Of a stretch of DNA of 64,000 nucleotides, positions 16,544 through 24,562 are shown one piece after another. The stretch is from assembly GCA_964577375.1 (NCBI GenBank), contig CAZNYW010000017.1:1-64000 (forward strand), in the 5' to 3' direction. Numbering within the stretch: position 1 is the stretch's first letter; the number at the start of each line of letters is the position of its first letter. A model generated the notes under the pieces. That model was given only the letters and a program-made list of their open reading frames with translations. It was not told the DNA's origin and did no database searches. This stretch comes from DATKUC01 sp964577375 (lineage in GTDB: Bacteria > Spirochaetota > Spirochaetia > DSM-27196 > DATKUC01). The translations under genes were made by a program, and so were the position numbers.

Positions 16544-17562
16544 ACGGTCACGAGCACGATCTCATCACCCTCGAGCACGGAAGCGGGGGAGCACTCTCAC
16601 GTGAGCTCGTCGAACAGATAGTGTATCCCTGCTTTCACGGCGAGGCCTATCCGGAGCTCGCTGATTCCACCCGTTTCACGCTTACCGGAACGGTGTGTAT
16701 GACCACCGACAGCTACACGGTAGATCCTCCCTTCTTTCCCGGCGGCGACATTGGACGGCTCGCGGTGCACGGTACGTGCAACGATCTCGCCGTCGCCGGT
16801 GCCGTACCCCGTTTCCTGAGTCTTGGTCTGATTGTGGAGGAGGGGTTCGCAGTTGCCGATCTGTCGCGTCTGCTTCGGTCGGTGAGCTCCGCTGCAGAGG
16901 AAACGGACGTCGCCGTCGTAACAGGCGACACGAAGGTGGTCCCTCGCGGCAAGGGCGGAGGGATCTACATCAACACTGCCGGGATCGGTGAGTTTCGAGC
17001 GCATCCGGCGCTCTCGGCGGCTTCAATCGAAGAGGGCGACGCCGTGCTGGTGTCGGGCCCGATCGGTGCCCACGGAATCGCCGTCATGGCGGCACGCGAA
17101 AAGCTTCGAGTCGGTTCAGCCGTACAGTCCGACTGCGCGCCGCTCCTTCCGCTGTGCACGTCACTGGTCGCTTTCGGGAACGAGCTTCGTTTCATGCGGG
17201 ATGCCACTCGCGGCGGAGTCGCCGCCGTCCTCAACGAGGCGATCTCCGGTCGGGAAATCGGGATGGAGATTGCAGAGGAGCTCCTGCCGGTAGACGCGAC
17301 GGTTCAATCGGTTGCAGACATTCTGGGCCTGAGCCCGCTCGAAATAGCAAATGAAGGGGTCCTCGTCGCGGTTGTGTCGAATCGCATCGCACAGGAGGCG
17401 GTCGCCTCTCTGCGGGCGAATGCTATCGGCCGTCGGGCGGCGGTTGTCGGCAGGATAGTCGGCGGGGGAGGACACAGCGGGTCGGTGGTGCTCGAGACGG
17501 CGGTCGGTGGGCGGCGGATTGTCGACCTGCCGAGGGGGCTCCTTCTTCCGAGGATCTGCTAG
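16540..17562 (+). CDS. hypE: Hydrogenase expression/formation protein HypE
   Basis: 340 residues, a PurM/AIR-synthase-fold ATPase that dehydrates the carbamoyl group received from HypF to a thiocyanate. It ends in the invariant PRIC, whose terminal Cys carries the group. HGSGG near the N-terminus and GDTKVV are nucleotide-binding motifs. The ATG overlaps the hypD stop by 4 bp. It is the last gene of hypFCDE. No terminator hairpin is evident before the next promoter. Confidence 0.95.
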   Translation: MNGHEHDLITLEHGSGGALSRELVEQIVYPCFHGEAYPELADSTRFTLTGTVCMTTDSYTVDPPFFPGGDIGRLAVHGTCNDLAVAGAVPRFLSLGLIVEEGFAVADLSRLLRSVSSAAEETDVAVVTGDTKVVPRGKGGGIYINTAGIGEFRAHPALSAASIEEGDAVLVSGPIGAHGIAVMAAREKLRVGSAVQSDCAPLLPLCTSLVAFGNELRFMRDATRGGVAAVLNEAISGREIGMEIAEELLPVDATVQSVADILGLSPLEIANEGVLVAVVSNRIAQEAVASLRANAIGRRAAVVGRIVGGGGHSGSVVLETAVGGRRIVDLPRGLLLPRIC

Positions 17563-17569
17563 GAGCGGG

Positions 17570-17598
17570 TCGACCGCCGGCGTTGGTTTCCGTATACT
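17570..17598 (+). promoter_or_regulatory. Predicted promoter of the PUR-domain gene, near-leaderless
   Basis: TCGACC (17570-17575), 17 nt, TATACT (17593-17598). The -10 lies only 9 nt from the ATG at 17608, predicting a leader of about 3 nt. No Shine-Dalgarno is present. Confidence 0.5.
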
Positions 17599-17607
17599 GA
17601 TGAAACT

Positions 17608-17883
17608 ATGGGCATACGTGGCGAAGTTTTTTCCGCAAGGTTGAACACCGAAAGGCGGACCTATTTTTTCAACGTGAAGGAGAACCGCAAGGGCGATCTC
17701 TTTCTCAACCTTGTCGAAAGCGTGAAACAGGAAGATGCCAGCTTTGATCGCCACCAGATCTTCGTCTACAGGGAAGACATCGACGAATTCGCGCGCAACC
17801 TGGAAAGAGCAATACGGGCGCTCAGGGGATATCGAAGCGGAAGCTCCGGCGCTGGATCTTCGAGGGGCCGTAGCGACCGATGA
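17608..17883 (+). CDS. PUR-domain nucleic-acid-binding protein (DUF3276, BpuR-like)
   Basis: 91 residues. The core (GIRGEVFSARL, TYFFNVKENRKGD, FLNLVES, FDRHQIFVYREDIDEF) matches the bacterial PUR-alpha-like family. Borrelia BpuR of this family binds DNA and RNA and regulates gene expression. The last 20 or so residues form a Gly/Ser/Arg-rich tail encoded in the 62-bp region that overlaps rnhB on the other strand. The tail could help bind RNA, or it could be a by-product of the overlap. Function beyond nucleic-acid binding is not shown. Confidence 0.88.
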   Translation: MGIRGEVFSARLNTERRTYFFNVKENRKGDLFLNLVESVKQEDASFDRHQIFVYREDIDEFARNLERAIRALRGYRSGSSGAGSSRGRSDR

Positions 17884-18424
17884 GCCGGCGGTGCTCGACC
17901 GTCGGGTATCCCTTATGCTTCTCGAAAAGGTAGAGTGGCTCCCGGGCCGCGTATTCGATCATCCATCGATCTCTGGCGGTCTTGGCGAGTATTGAGGCTG
18001 CCATGATCTCCGGCACAATAGCGTCGCCGCGCACAACGGCTTTGGCCGCACATCCAAAATCGGGAAGGCGGTTTCCATCCACAAGTATCAGCGCAGGTTC
18101 CACGTGGAGCGTGCCAACCGCTCTGACCATGGCAAGCAGGCTTGCCTGCAGAATATTCAGCTGATCGATTTCTTCATGGCTGGCCCAGCCCACGCCAAAG
18201 GCGACGGCCCTCTTCCTGATGATGCGCTCGACGCGCTCGCGTTTCGCTCGAGCCAGTACTTTTGAATCGGCGAGGACCTCACGCGGAAAGTCATCGGGCA
18301 GAATTACGGCCGCGGCGGTCACCGGACCGGCAAGCGGCCCGCGTCCCGCCTCGTCGACACCGCAGAGAAACGCGCCTTCAGACGGAAGCTCGACGGTGAG
18401 CCCGTCCGCGATGATATGCAGCAA
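17822..18424 (-). CDS. rnhB: Ribonuclease HII
   Basis: 200 residues. It cleaves the RNA strand of RNA-DNA hybrids, including single ribonucleotides in DNA. The DEAGRGPLAGPV motif gives the first two acidic residues, an Asp in LILVDGN the third, and HKGYPT is the C-terminal signature. The start is TTG at 18424, with AGGAG about 6 nt upstream on the minus strand. It lies 67 bp downstream of the superoxide reductase gene and is probably co-transcribed with it. Confidence 0.95.
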   Translation of the reverse strand: MLHIIADGLTVELPSEGAFLCGVDEAGRGPLAGPVTAAAVILPDDFPREVLADSKVLARAKRERVERIIRKRAVAFGVGWASHEEIDQLNILQASLLAMVRAVGTLHVEPALILVDGNRLPDFGCAAKAVVRGDAIVPEIMAASILAKTARDRWMIEYAAREPLYLFEKHKGYPTVEHRRLIGRYGPSKIQRRSFRFDIP

Positions 18425-18491
18425 AGCCGGCTCCTGAAGCGTAATGTCGCCGCCCTGCAGCAGATTCTGCCGCGGGACGGCGCCGGTCGAG

Positions 18492-18887
18492 TCAGCCTAC
18501 TTTGACCTCTTTTGTGCTTTCCCACAAGCCGTGAATGTTGCAGTAGGAGAGCGCATGAATCGTTCCGGATTGCTTGAGTGTGACGGTGGCGGTAACGGCA
18601 GGTTCGGTGTAGGCACTGCCCTGATTTGCCCCCTTGGCCGAGGCTCCGTGAGCGAAAAACTCGTTGGTCGAAAGATGCTGGGTGAACTTCTCACCCTCCG
18701 GCTGAAAGTAGAGCTGGATCCAGCTGATGTAGTGCTCGGTGGTGTTCGGATGCGCAATCTCCTTCCCGACGCTGGCGGTAATGGTAACCTTCTCTCCGGC
18801 CTTGAAACTGTCCGGACACTCGATCAGCGGTGCATGCTTCTCGTTCTTGAAATCGGCAGTCTGGGTGTAATCGCCAAGTTTGGTCAT
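18492..18887 (-). CDS. Superoxide reductase (neelaredoxin/class II desulfoferrodoxin type)
   Basis: 131 residues. It reduces superoxide to peroxide without releasing O2, a usual defence in anaerobes. Iron-centre ligands are recognisable: Glu and His in KNEKHAP, two His in HPNTTEHY, and Cys plus His in SYCNIHGLW. The N-terminal desulforedoxin FeCys4 domain is absent, giving a one-iron enzyme. ATG 18887 has GAGGAGGAG just upstream, so a longer reading frame upstream was rejected. A good promoter precedes it. Confidence 0.93.
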   Translation of the reverse strand: MTKLGDYTQTADFKNEKHAPLIECPDSFKAGEKVTITASVGKEIAHPNTTEHYISWIQLYFQPEGEKFTQHLSTNEFFAHGASAKGANQGSAYTEPAVTATVTLKQSGTIHALSYCNIHGLWESTKEVKVG

Positions 18888-18921
18888 GTCACTCCTCCTC
18901 GTGAAATGGTGGTGTGATCTA

Positions 18922-18950
18922 AAGATACACTTCGCACGGGCCGCGAGCAA
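18922..18950 (-). promoter_or_regulatory. Predicted promoter of the superoxide reductase gene
   Basis: Minus strand: TTGCTC (18950-18945), 17 nt, TATCTT (18927-18922). The predicted start near 18915 leaves a leader of about 28 nt containing a strong GAGGAGGAG RBS. Confidence 0.5.
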
Positions 18951-18964
18951 GGAGCGCGAAACTG

Positions 18965-19000
18965 GGTCAACTTGACCGTGATATTCCTTGGTGGTAGAGT
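18965..19000 (+). promoter_or_regulatory. Predicted smc promoter with palindrome on the -35
   Basis: TTGACC (18972-18977), 17 nt, TAGAGT (18995-19000). The -35 is the right half of a perfect 13-bp palindrome, GGTCAA-C-TTGACC (18965-18977), which may be an operator. The divergent superoxide reductase promoter lies 15 bp away. Confidence 0.5.
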
Positions 19001-19034
19001 AAATCTGCGCTTTTTCGAAAACTGGGAGATGACA

Positions 19035-21836
19035 TTGTTTCTTAAGAGTATCGAGCTTTTCGGCTTCAAGTCCTTTGCGGACCGCTGCCGCATCGAATTT
19101 ATCGACGGCATTTCAGCACTGCTCGGGCCAAACGGCTGCGGCAAGAGCAATGTTGTCGACGCCATCAAGTGGGTGCTTGGCGAGCAGGCGACCAAGAGTC
19201 TCCGTGCGGACCGCATGGAAGACGTCATCTTCAACGGCACCGAGAATCGCAAGGCCGTGAACGTCGCGGAGGTGACGCTCACCCTCGCCAACGACACCGG
19301 CATTCTCCCCATCGATTCGGCGGAGATAGCCATCAAGCGACGGCTGTTCCGGTCGGGCGAAAGCGAATACTACGTCAACAACACTCCTGCAAAACTCAAG
19401 GAGATCCGCGAGCTGTTCTACGACACCGGAATCGGCAAGTCGGCCTACTCCATAATGGAGCAGGGCAAGATCGATCAGGTGCTGTCGAACAAACCCGAAG
19501 AGCGGCGGAACATTTTTGAAGAGGCTGCCGGCATCACGAAATACAAGGCGAAGGGGCAGGAGGCGGAGCGCAAGCTCGAGCGAACCGAGGAGAATATGCG
19601 CCAGGTTGAGGGAATTCTCGGCGAGGTGAAGCGCAGCTACGATTCGCTCAAGAAGCAGTCCGAGAAGACCCTTCAGTACCGCGAGCTTCGAGAGAGAAGC
19701 TTCGCTGTTGAGCTCGATATGCAGCTTCTGCGGCTGAAGCAGTTCATCGAAGACCGCGATAACCGCCAGGTGCAGCTCAAGGAAAAGAGCGAACGCCGCG
19801 ACGCGACGCGCAAGGAAATCGACGCCATCAACGAATCGCTCGAAGCGAACCTCGATCAGGTCAACTCGATGGAGGCCAATCTGATCGAGTGCCAGAAACG
19901 GCTCTACGGCGTGGAGCTCGAAAGGAACAATCAGACGAACCAGACCCGGCTGCTCCAGGAGCGCGTCGTCGAGATCGAGGAAAAGCACGCGGCGGACATC
20001 GCGCGCGAGAAATCGATCTCCGAAAAGCTCGCCCGGTTGCGCGACGACGTCGATCAGAAACTGAAGACTCTCCGGGAATTCACCGTTCGGATCGAGGAGA
20101 CAGAAACAAATATCGCCGGTTTCGAGGGGAATATCGAGGGCGCAAACGCGCGCATCCGGGAAAACGAAGCGGGCGCCGCGCGCAAAGACGAGGAGATACA
20201 TGCCTTCGAGCAGCGCCAGGAGGCGCTCCAGAACGATCTCCGCGCGCTCACCGACGACATCGTCCAGCAGCTCGACCAGGGACTTAAGGAGAGCGGCTAC
20301 TCGTATCAGGAACGGCAGCGGGTGGAGGATGAGCTTTCACAGCTCCTCGACGGAGTCCGCATCCTCACCGAAGGCCGCAGAAACCTCTTCGGGGACGTGA
20401 GCAGCCTGAGCGGGGCACAGCAGTCTGAGATCGAGAAGGTGGTGCGCTCGGGAGCGGCGGCGTTCGAGGAGCTTCACGGACAGGTTTCCCGCCTGACCGA
20501 GCTCTTCGCGAAGTATCGCACCTTCACTCCCGCCTTCCTCGACGATTTTCTCGCGCCCGAGGGCATCATCACCCGAAAGCGCGACATCGACGAGGAGATC
20601 ATCGACCTGCGCGGGAAGGTGCGCACAAACCGTGAAGAGATTGCAGGGCTCGGCGAGGAGAATCGCGCCCTTGCGGCGAAAATCGACGAATACCGCAAAA
20701 CCCTCGAGGAGCTTCGCATGAGCCGGGTGCGGCTTCGCACTCAGGTGAACGCGGTAAAGGAGACCATCGATCGCAATCAGAGCGAGATCGCCGATCATGA
20801 AAAGAGCCTCGAGTCCAACCGGCGCGCGATAAAGGATGCAAAGGAGCGAATCGAAAGCATCCGCAGGCAGGTCGAGACTGTGCAGGCGCACCAGGCGGAG
20901 CTCAAAGAGCGCGAGAAGACGCTTCGGGAGGAGCTCGCCGGGTTGGAAAAGAACATCTCGAGCAAAAATCGCGACCTGGTAGAGAAGGAAAAGAGGCTCA
21001 AGGGCCGAATGGAGGATCTCGGCAAGACCCAGACCCAGGTCGAAAAGCTGCAGATGGATCTTGCCGAGGTGAATGCCGAGATCCGAAACATCTATACCAA
21101 CTTCCGTGACCGGCACTCACGCGAGCTTTCGGAATACGAGAGCCGCATGCTCGAGGTTAGCACCTCCGCGAAAGAGCTTCGTGACCAGCTTGCCGAGATA
21201 CGGGAGGAGCAGAAGAAGCTCGGCCAGGTCAACCTGATGGCCCCGGAGGAGTTTGCGGAGGTCAAAGACCGCTACGATTTCCTCTCGGGCCAGATCGAGG
21301 ATCTCAGAAAGGCCAAGGAGGACCTGGTCCGGGTGACCGGCCAGATCAGAACCGAATCGGCGGAGCTCTTTCTCGACACCTATGAAAAGATAAAGAAGAA
21401 CTTCCACAGCATGTTCCGCCGGCTCTTCGGAGGCGGGCGGGCCGAGCTCAAGCTGATTGAGGGCGAAGAGGTGCTGGAATCCGGGATCGAAATCCTCGTC
21501 CAGCCGCCGGGCAAGAAACTCGAGAACATAGCGCTGCTTTCGGGCGGCGAGCGATCGCTGACGGCGGTAGCTCTGCTGTTTGCGACCTACATGGTGAAGC
21601 CTTCGCCCTTCTGTCTGCTGGACGAGATCGATGCGGCCCTCGACGAGAACAATGTGATGCGCTTTGTGAACATGCTCGCCGAGTTCGGCACGACATCGCA
21701 GTTTATCGTGATCACGCACAACAAGAAGACCGTCTCAGGGGCAAAAACCCTTCTTGGTGTTACAATGGAAGAGTCGGGCGTCTCGAAAGTGATCGCCCTT
21801 CGTCTGGATATGAAGGAGCCGGTACATGCAGGATGA
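19035..21836 (+). CDS. smc: Chromosome partition/condensin protein SMC, short form
   Basis: About 933 residues, well below the usual 1150-1200. The N-terminal head has Walker A LGPNGCGKSN. Long coiled coils occupy about 165-390 and 530-770. The C-terminal head has the signature LLSGGERSLTA and Walker B CLLDEIDAALD. The central segment (about 400-530) lacks the Gly-rich SMC hinge motifs and instead contains a helical stretch with FTPAFLDDFLAPEG. TTG 19035 is chosen because GGGAG (19024-19028) is spaced 6 nt from it, whereas ATG 19029 would abut it; the protein then begins MFLKS as in other SMCs. It overlaps the next gene by 11 bp. Confidence 0.93.
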   Translation: MFLKSIELFGFKSFADRCRIEFIDGISALLGPNGCGKSNVVDAIKWVLGEQATKSLRADRMEDVIFNGTENRKAVNVAEVTLTLANDTGILPIDSAEIAIKRRLFRSGESEYYVNNTPAKLKEIRELFYDTGIGKSAYSIMEQGKIDQVLSNKPEERRNIFEEAAGITKYKAKGQEAERKLERTEENMRQVEGILGEVKRSYDSLKKQSEKTLQYRELRERSFAVELDMQLLRLKQFIEDRDNRQVQLKEKSERRDATRKEIDAINESLEANLDQVNSMEANLIECQKRLYGVELERNNQTNQTRLLQERVVEIEEKHAADIAREKSISEKLARLRDDVDQKLKTLREFTVRIEETETNIAGFEGNIEGANARIRENEAGAARKDEEIHAFEQRQEALQNDLRALTDDIVQQLDQGLKESGYSYQERQRVEDELSQLLDGVRILTEGRRNLFGDVSSLSGAQQSEIEKVVRSGAAAFEELHGQVSRLTELFAKYRTFTPAFLDDFLAPEGIITRKRDIDEEIIDLRGKVRTNREEIAGLGEENRALAAKIDEYRKTLEELRMSRVRLRTQVNAVKETIDRNQSEIADHEKSLESNRRAIKDAKERIESIRRQVETVQAHQAELKEREKTLREELAGLEKNISSKNRDLVEKEKRLKGRMEDLGKTQTQVEKLQMDLAEVNAEIRNIYTNFRDRHSRELSEYESRMLEVSTSAKELRDQLAEIREEQKKLGQVNLMAPEEFAEVKDRYDFLSGQIEDLRKAKEDLVRVTGQIRTESAELFLDTYEKIKKNFHSMFRRLFGGGRAELKLIEGEEVLESGIEILVQPPGKKLENIALLSGGERSLTAVALLFATYMVKPSPFCLLDEIDAALDENNVMRFVNMLAEFGTTSQFIVITHNKKTVSGAKTLLGVTMEESGVSKVIALRLDMKEPVHAG

Positions 21837-22428
21837 CGAATCATTTCAGGATGATTCGGAATCTAGTGACGATCTGTCGGGCGGCAGGCGAGCTGCACGT
21901 CCGGGGGAGGGGAGCGTTCCCGGCCGAATGCTACGGCTGGCCGTTGAATCGATACGCAATGCCGCGGAAGATCTGCGTCCGCGGATCAGGGAGTTCCTCT
22001 CCTCTTCGGAAGGCTTCACACGGGGGCTCAAAGTCATCGTCATCGGAACTCTCTCCCTTGCCTTCCTGATCGTCGTATTGCTTCTAGTTTTCTATAGACC
22101 TGCGGGCCGCGCGGCGGCGCCGGGGACCGGTCGGGCGTCGATAGCTGCCGATATGTCGTCTGCGGCGAAGTCTGCCGGAGGAAGCCCCGGTGGCACGGTC
22201 CTCAGCTGGATCACCACGCCGATACAGCCGACGGACTATCTGGTACCCCGGACCGACCGGGAGGCGCTCAATAGTGGTCTGTCGTGGCGGCTTTCGCGCA
22301 CGCCGAAGGAGTCCTGGGGCCAGAAGGAAATCTCACGGTTCTGGATAGATCCGACCCAGCTGGTGATCGAACATTTATCGAAGAGGAACGACGGACTGAT
22401 CGACGGGCTGTTGAAAGACGCGCCCTGA
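21826..22428 (+). CDS. Hypothetical single-pass membrane protein
   Basis: 200 residues with no recognised family. An acidic Ser/Asp-rich N-terminus (1-25) is followed by a charged helix (35-65), one transmembrane segment (about 70-90, VIVIGTLSLAFLIVVLLLVF) and an Ala/Gly-rich linker. The C-terminal 80 residues are likely extracytoplasmic. It overlaps the smc stop by 11 bp and has AAGGAG upstream, so it is translated with smc. Confidence 0.7.
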   Translation: MQDDESFQDDSESSDDLSGGRRAARPGEGSVPGRMLRLAVESIRNAAEDLRPRIREFLSSSEGFTRGLKVIVIGTLSLAFLIVVLLLVFYRPAGRAAAPGTGRASIAADMSSAAKSAGGSPGGTVLSWITTPIQPTDYLVPRTDREALNSGLSWRLSRTPKESWGQKEISRFWIDPTQLVIEHLSKRNDGLIDGLLKDAP

Positions 22429-22502
22429 CGATACGGAAATGCAGGTGAATGCCCGGTGGGCATGAATCGAGTGTGACCGCAATGCCATCACGGGAGGGGA
22501 CG

Positions 22503-24416
22503 ATGGGTAACAGGGTTCACACAGGACAGGCAAGGTGGATTCTCGCAGCCGGAGCCGCGGCGATTCTGCTGGGGCTTGTCGTCTCCTGTTCGAGTACGCC
22601 AAAACCAAAGACTGCACTGTCAACGACTCAGGGTCCAACGTCTGAGGCTGCTTCGAAGCCGGGAGGCGTTCCGGGAAGCGACTCGGGCGAGAGATCCGCC
22701 TCGAGCACGACGGCACCTGTCATTGCGCAGGCTGTTCCGGCGCTCGAAGCGCCGCTGCCGGTTCCATCCGAGACGCCCGGCGCCGGGAGCCCGGTCGGTT
22801 CGGCCGGCCTGCAGCTGCTGCCGGAGCCTGAGCTGCCGCCGCCCGGGAGTCCGCCGACGACCGCGGCCAGCGGCGCAGAGCCGTCGGAGGGATCCGCAGG
22901 CGCGTCGCATGCAGGAGCCGCTCCGACGGCCGCCGCGAGTCAATCGCAGTCGAACGAAAATCAGCCGCTGCTGCCTGAGACGCCTTCGAGTGCCGGAGCG
23001 CTCCCGGTTCCCTTCCTCCCGGGGGCCGATGTGACCACACCGAAGAAGACTCCGGATGCAACGCCTGCGCGGCCGTCGAATCCGGCCCCCGCGGAGCCGC
23101 CTGCCGCATCGCATTCACCTGCGATGGCGGCGCCGCGCGTTCCGGCAGCCGCGCCCGCGGAGAGGGCACAGAGGCCGGCACCTGCACGGCCGTCTATTGC
23201 CGCGGCGCCGGCCGGACCGGCGTTCCGGGGACGACCAGCCTCTTCGGCTGCGCCGCAGCGAGCGAGCAGCGCAGCAGCTTCGACGCGGGCAACCCCTGCT
23301 GCACCGGCATCAACGCCGTCGAGCGGCCCCGTCGCTCAGCCGCAGGAGTCGCCTGCCGTGGCTGTTTCGGAGCACATTTCCGGCCTGCTCGGTCGGGACC
23401 TTTCGGTGAGCTTTCCGGGTGACGGCTGGATCTACCTCGGCACCGAGACCGGAAGCGATGCGGTGAATTTCGTGAACAAGAAGGTGATGGACGGGCATTC
23501 GGAGTTCGTCTTTCGGGTCACGCGCCCGGGGGACTTCACGCTGCTGTTCGAGCGGCAGAACCTGCAAACGGGCAGCCAGGAGGATCGGAACATTGCCCTC
23601 AAGATAGTCACCCCACCGCCGGATTTCGGAGGGCGGACGCCTCGGGGAACGGCCATGGGCGGCGGGGCGCCGATGGCGGACAAGGTTGCAGCCGCCGGCA
23701 GCGATGGGGGAACCTCTCAGCCGGCTCCTGCCGGGACCGGTTCCTCGTCCGGCGGTGCCGCCGCGCCGGCTGACGGATCGGGCGGCACCGGCGGGGTGGC
23801 GTCTGGAACCTCGACGCCCGGAGCAGCGCCTGTCGCGCAGCAGGGAGCGGCCTCGGGATCCGGTGGCACGACACCCGGCTCGGTGAGTCCATCGCCAGGG
23901 GCTGCGCCGACCGGAACCGTGGGGAAGGGAACGTCTACCGCGACTGGGGCTATCCTGGGAAATCCGGCGGGCGCCACTTCGTCTTCCGGCGGTAACGGCG
24001 GGGCGGCCGCAGCCGGAGGGGCAACCGGGCCTAGCGGAGCAACCGGACCCAGCGGAGCGGCCGGAGGCCCGCAATCGACCCAGCCCGCCGGGCAGGGCAG
24101 CACCGTGCCGAGCTTCGACCTCACGACCGCGGAGGGGCTTCTGGCGGCTGCAAAGTACTATCTCGCCCAGAACAACGCAACCGAGGCCGAAAAGCTCCTG
24201 AACGAATACATCGATCGCTACAGCTATGCGAACAATGCGGACGAGGCCTACTACCTGCTCGCGAAGCTCTACGAGCAGGATGCCAGGGTCAGGAACATCG
24301 AAAAATCGCTTCAGTACTACACCATGCTGCGGAACGAGTTCCCGCTGAGCAGTTACTGGGAAGAGGCGGGGAAGCAGATCCGGTACCTCACCCGCCATTT
24401 CATCTACGTCCGGTAG
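22503..24416 (+). CDS. Lipoprotein with low-complexity linkers and C-terminal TPR-like domain
   Basis: 637 residues. A signal peptide ends in lipobox LVVSC, so lipidation at that Cys is expected. Residues 25-285 are Pro/Ala/Ser-rich. A compact domain (about 290-380) follows, then a Gly/Ala-rich linker with collagen-like GPSGATG repeats (about 385-540). The C-terminal 100 residues form TPR-like helices as in BamD/YbgF proteins (AAKYYLAQNN, AEKLLNEYIDRY). ATG 22503 has GGGAGGGGA upstream; the longer frame would destroy the lipoprotein signal. Envelope assembly or scaffolding is inferred only from the architecture. Confidence 0.8.
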   Translation: MGNRVHTGQARWILAAGAAAILLGLVVSCSSTPKPKTALSTTQGPTSEAASKPGGVPGSDSGERSASSTTAPVIAQAVPALEAPLPVPSETPGAGSPVGSAGLQLLPEPELPPPGSPPTTAASGAEPSEGSAGASHAGAAPTAAASQSQSNENQPLLPETPSSAGALPVPFLPGADVTTPKKTPDATPARPSNPAPAEPPAASHSPAMAAPRVPAAAPAERAQRPAPARPSIAAAPAGPAFRGRPASSAAPQRASSAAASTRATPAAPASTPSSGPVAQPQESPAVAVSEHISGLLGRDLSVSFPGDGWIYLGTETGSDAVNFVNKKVMDGHSEFVFRVTRPGDFTLLFERQNLQTGSQEDRNIALKIVTPPPDFGGRTPRGTAMGGGAPMADKVAAAGSDGGTSQPAPAGTGSSSGGAAAPADGSGGTGGVASGTSTPGAAPVAQQGAASGSGGTTPGSVSPSPGAAPTGTVGKGTSTATGAILGNPAGATSSSGGNGGAAAAGGATGPSGATGPSGAAGGPQSTQPAGQGSTVPSFDLTTAEGLLAAAKYYLAQNNATEAEKLLNEYIDRYSYANNADEAYYLLAKLYEQDARVRNIEKSLQYYTMLRNEFPLSSYWEEAGKQIRYLTRHFIYVR

Positions 24417-24441
24417 CAACGGGCCCAGGAATCGGGTCCGG

Positions 24442-24470
24442 TTGACACTGGCAGGTCAGGCAAGTATAAA
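24442..24470 (+). promoter_or_regulatory. Strong predicted sigma70 promoter of the ffh-rplS operon
   Basis: Consensus TTGACA (24442-24447), 17 nt, TATAAA (24465-24470); predicted start near 24477, leader about 86 nt. A second candidate, TTGCCG (24507) with TAAATT (24531), could give a short leader. Confidence 0.65.
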
Positions 24471-24562
24471 TAAGGATAAAACTCCCGGCTCGTCTGGCGC
24501 AAGCAATTGCCGCTTTCGGCGCTGGAGTTGTAAATTAGTCGGCAGCTCAAGGCTCGCAGAAC

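Noticed and set aside
24000..24060. GPSGATG units suggesting a collagen-like triple helix domain
   Set aside because: Only a few imperfect Gly-x-y units occur inside a Gly/Ala-rich linker, too few for a collagen stem.
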